Assembly: GCF_030269545.1 (NCBI RefSeq)
Contig: NZ_BSTN01000001.1
Span: 513,204 to 577,203, forward strand
DNA from: Actinomadura sp. NBRC 104425
GTDB lineage: Bacteria; Actinomycetota; Actinomycetes; Streptosporangiales; Streptosporangiaceae
Reading direction: 5' to 3'
DNA length: 64,000 nt
Shown here: piece by piece, positions 62,089-64,000 of the stretch
Numbering within the stretch: position 1 is the first letter of the stretch
Layout of the letters: the number at the start of each line of letters is the position of its first letter
The notes under the pieces: model-generated
What the model was told of the DNA's origin: nothing
Database searches by the model: none
Seen by the model: only the letters and a program-made list of their open reading frames with translations
Made by a program: the position numbers and the translations under genes

Positions 62089-62108
62089 CCCGGCCTGCGG
62101 CGACAGGG

Positions 62109-62147
62109 AAACGCCGGCCCGCCACCGCTGGTGACGGGCCGGCGTTT
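62109..62147. terminator. Strong bidirectional intrinsic terminator
   Basis: Perfect 13-bp stem AAACGCCGGCCCG/CGGGCCGGCGTTT with a 13-nt loop and a T tract, between the convergent GH3 and ptsI genes. Confidence 0.88.
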
Positions 62148-62161
62148 TCGCCGAAAGCCCG

Positions 62162-63877
62162 CTACAGGCCGAGCTCGGCCAGGCCGGGGAGCAGGGCGCG
62201 CGCAGACTCGCGGGCGAGCTGCGCCGTGCGCGCCCGGCGCGCCGCGTCCGCGGCCCGGCGGCACTGGTCGAGGGTGTGCCGGGCCAGCGCGGCGCGGACG
62301 AGCGGCAGCGACGGCGCGCCCATCGACAGCGACGTCACCCCCAGCCCGACCAGCACGCACGCCAGCGCCGGATCGCCCCCGGCCTCGCCGCAGACCCCGC
62401 ACGGCCGGCCGGCGTCGGCGGCGGCCTGCGCGGCGACCGCGACCAGGTCGAGCACGGCGGGCTGCCACGGGTCCTGCAGGTGCGCCAGCCCGCCGAGCTG
62501 GCGGTCGGCGGCACAGGCGTACTGGGTGAGGTCGTTGGTGCCGATGCTGAAGAACTCCACCTCGGCGGCCAGGTCGCGGGCGCGCAGCGCCGCCGCCGGC
62601 ACCTCGATCATCACCCCCGGGTGGTCGATTCCGGCGTCCCGGCACGCCTGGGCGAAGAACGCCGCCTCCTCGGCGTCGGTCACCATCGGCGCCATCACCT
62701 CGAGCCGGGCGGTGCTCCCGGCGGCGGCGCGGGCCAGGGCGCCGAGCTGCTCGGCCAGCACGTCCGGATGGCCGCGCAGCATGCGCAGGCCCCGCTCGCC
62801 GAGCGCCGGGTTCGGCTCCTCGCCGGGCGGCGGCAGGAACGCCAGCGGCTTGTCGGCCCCGGCGTCCAGGGTGCGCACCACCACCTTGCCCTTGGGGAAC
62901 GCCTCCAGGACCTTGCGGTAGGCGTCCTCCTGCTCGGCGGCCGACGGCGGCGCGGCCCGGTCGAGGAACAGGAACTCGGTGCGGTAGAGCCCGACGCCCT
63001 CGGCGCCGTTGGCGACGGCGGCCGCCACGTCCTGCGGGCCGCCGACGTTGGCCAGCAGCGGCACGGCATGCCCGTCCTTGGTGGCACCCGGCCCGGTCGC
63101 CGATTCGAGGATCGCGGCGCGCGCCGCCACGGCGTCGCGGGCGGCCCGCACCTGTTCGTCGGACGGGTCGATGCGGACCGTTCCGGCGGCGCCGTCCACC
63201 AGCACCCGCGTGCCCTCGGCGATCTCGGTGCAGCCCGGGCACGCCACCACGGCCGGGACGCCCATGGTGCGGGCCAGGATCGCGGTGTGGCTGGTCGGGC
63301 CGCCCTCCAGGGTCACGAACGCCACGACCATGGCCGGATCGAGCACGGCCGTGTCGGCGGGCGCCAGATCCCGCGCCACCAGCACGAACGGCTCGTCGGA
63401 CTCCGGCACGCCCGGCATGGGGACGCCCAGCAGCCGGGCGACGGCGCGGTCGCGGATGTCGTCCAGGTCGGCGACCCGCGCGGCCAGGTACTCCCCGGCC
63501 CCGGCGAGCAGCTCGCGGTAGGTGCCGAACGCCTCGAACACCGCGCGCGCCGCCGCCGTTCCGTCACCGATCTTGGCGGCGACGGCGTCGGCCAGGCCCG
63601 GGTCGCGGGCCATCAGCGCCTGCGCGTTCAGCACGTCGCGGCCGTCGGTGTTGCCGACATCGGCCGCGCGGGCGGCCCGCGCCTCCAGGTCCGCGGCGAC
63701 CGCTTCGAGGGCGGCCAGGGCGGCCGCGCGCTCGGCCTCGGCGTCGCCGCCGTGCCGCGCCCCGGCGGGCGGCTCGGGCACGGCGCCCGCGACCACCCGC
63801 ACCGGGCCGGCGCCGACACCGGGGCTGACGCCCGCGCCGCGCAGCATGCGGGCCGCGGGCGCCTCCTGATCAGGCAC
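62162..63877 (-). CDS. ptsI: PTS enzyme I (PEP-protein phosphotransferase)
   Basis: A 571-residue enzyme that autophosphorylates from PEP and passes phosphate to HPr. The phospho-His lies in EGGPTSHTAILAR, PEP-binding region in EGVGLYRTEFLFLDR and FSIGTNDLTQYACAADR, and active-site Cys in CGVCGEAGGDP. GTG start overlapping the HPr stop by 8 nt; an internal ATG ten codons later (MLRGAGVSPG) is an alternative. It serves the general PTS, including GlcNAc uptake in related bacteria. Confidence 0.93.
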   Translation of the reverse strand: MPDQEAPAARMLRGAGVSPGVGAGPVRVVAGAVPEPPAGARHGGDAEAERAAALAALEAVAADLEARAARAADVGNTDGRDVLNAQALMARDPGLADAVAAKIGDGTAAARAVFEAFGTYRELLAGAGEYLAARVADLDDIRDRAVARLLGVPMPGVPESDEPFVLVARDLAPADTAVLDPAMVVAFVTLEGGPTSHTAILARTMGVPAVVACPGCTEIAEGTRVLVDGAAGTVRIDPSDEQVRAARDAVAARAAILESATGPGATKDGHAVPLLANVGGPQDVAAAVANGAEGVGLYRTEFLFLDRAAPPSAAEQEDAYRKVLEAFPKGKVVVRTLDAGADKPLAFLPPPGEEPNPALGERGLRMLRGHPDVLAEQLGALARAAAGSTARLEVMAPMVTDAEEAAFFAQACRDAGIDHPGVMIEVPAAALRARDLAAEVEFFSIGTNDLTQYACAADRQLGGLAHLQDPWQPAVLDLVAVAAQAAADAGRPCGVCGEAGGDPALACVLVGLGVTSLSMGAPSLPLVRAALARHTLDQCRRAADAARRARTAQLARESARALLPGLAELGL

Positions 63878-64000
63878 TTTCCGGCTCCGGCTGCTTGAGC
63901 AGGGCCTCCAGCTTGTCGAGCAGCTCCTCGGCGCCCTCGCCCTCGGCGCGGATGACGACCTCCTCGCCGTGCCGGGCGTCCAGGCCCAGCACCGCCAGGA
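63870..64000 (-). CDS. ptsH: Phosphocarrier protein HPr, C-terminal part
   Basis: Truncated by the right edge. The visible 43 residues read LAVLGLDARHGEEVVIRAEG, then EELLDKLEALL and a short acidic tail, the HPr C-terminal strand and helix. Immediately upstream of ptsI with overlapping ends, the standard ptsHI operon. The active-site His lies outside the window. Confidence 0.82.
   Translation of the reverse strand, partial: LAVLGLDARHGEEVVIRAEGEGAEELLDKLEALLKQPEPESA

Overview
The window is high-GC actinobacterial chromosome with almost every gene showing strong GC3 bias. The gene set (AftD-type arabinofuranosyltransferase cluster, DUF2613, EI24 protein, 180-kDa-type NAD-glutamate dehydrogenase, many Ser/Thr kinases, a 12-residue tmRNA tag ending EFALAA) points to a Streptosporangiales / Thermomonosporaceae-like (Actinomadura-type) actinomycete. 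That assignment is inference; no marker gene fixes the genus.

Layout. 1-8.3 kb: minus-strand operon for a GT-C-like membrane protein, a DUF2613 mini-protein, GT2 and GT4 glycosyltransferases and an AftD-like protein cut by the left edge, i.e. envelope glycan assembly. 8.4-15.6 kb: fused acyl-CoA dehydrogenase, two membrane proteins, a PH-like membrane protein, and cysteine dioxygenase preceded by a 28-codon leader peptide. 15.7-16.1 kb: gene remnants. 16.3-20.8 kb: GntR regulator, WD40 Ser/Thr kinase, aromatic-acid-type MFS transporter. 20.9-21.8 kb: array of degenerate hairpin-rich repeats.

21.8-29.9 kb is the most interesting part: an 8.0-kb integrative element inserted in the 3' end of ssrA (tmRNA), bounded by a perfect 34-bp direct repeat. 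It carries integrase, an AlpA/MerR-like excisionase, a GntR repressor, DUF2637, a replication-initiator-like gene with five internal iterons, and a tightly coupled operon with scaffold, P22/HK97-like major capsid protein and small terminase, but no portal, large terminase, tail or lysis gene. I read it as an actinobacterial capsid-encoding phage satellite (PICI / cf-PICI-like). Three exact copies of the dyad GCAGATCTGC and several repeat blocks are still unexplained.

29.9-41.5 kb: intact ssrA, a PBP-like lipoprotein that has lost its catalytic motifs, smpB, a CtpA-type protease, ftsX and ftsE; then a second repeat array of the same family as the first; then a zinc-ribbon mini membrane protein, and prfB flanked by two distantly related lipoproteins. 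prfB points away from ftsE, unlike the usual co-directional arrangement.

41.6-64 kb: NAD-GDH, a second Ser/Thr kinase, NlpC/P60 hydrolase, acetoacetyl-CoA synthetase, HAD phosphatase, proline catabolism dehydrogenase (PruA), a HAD gene with a perfect 99-bp tandem duplication at its end, LysE exporter, and a cell-wall-sugar recycling block (murQ, murR/rpiR, BadF-type sugar kinase, NagZ-like GH3 lipoprotein) followed by ptsI and the end of ptsH. GH3 would release GlcNAc from muropeptides, the kinase would phosphorylate amino sugars, MurQ would cleave MurNAc-6P, and the PTS gives general phosphotransfer.
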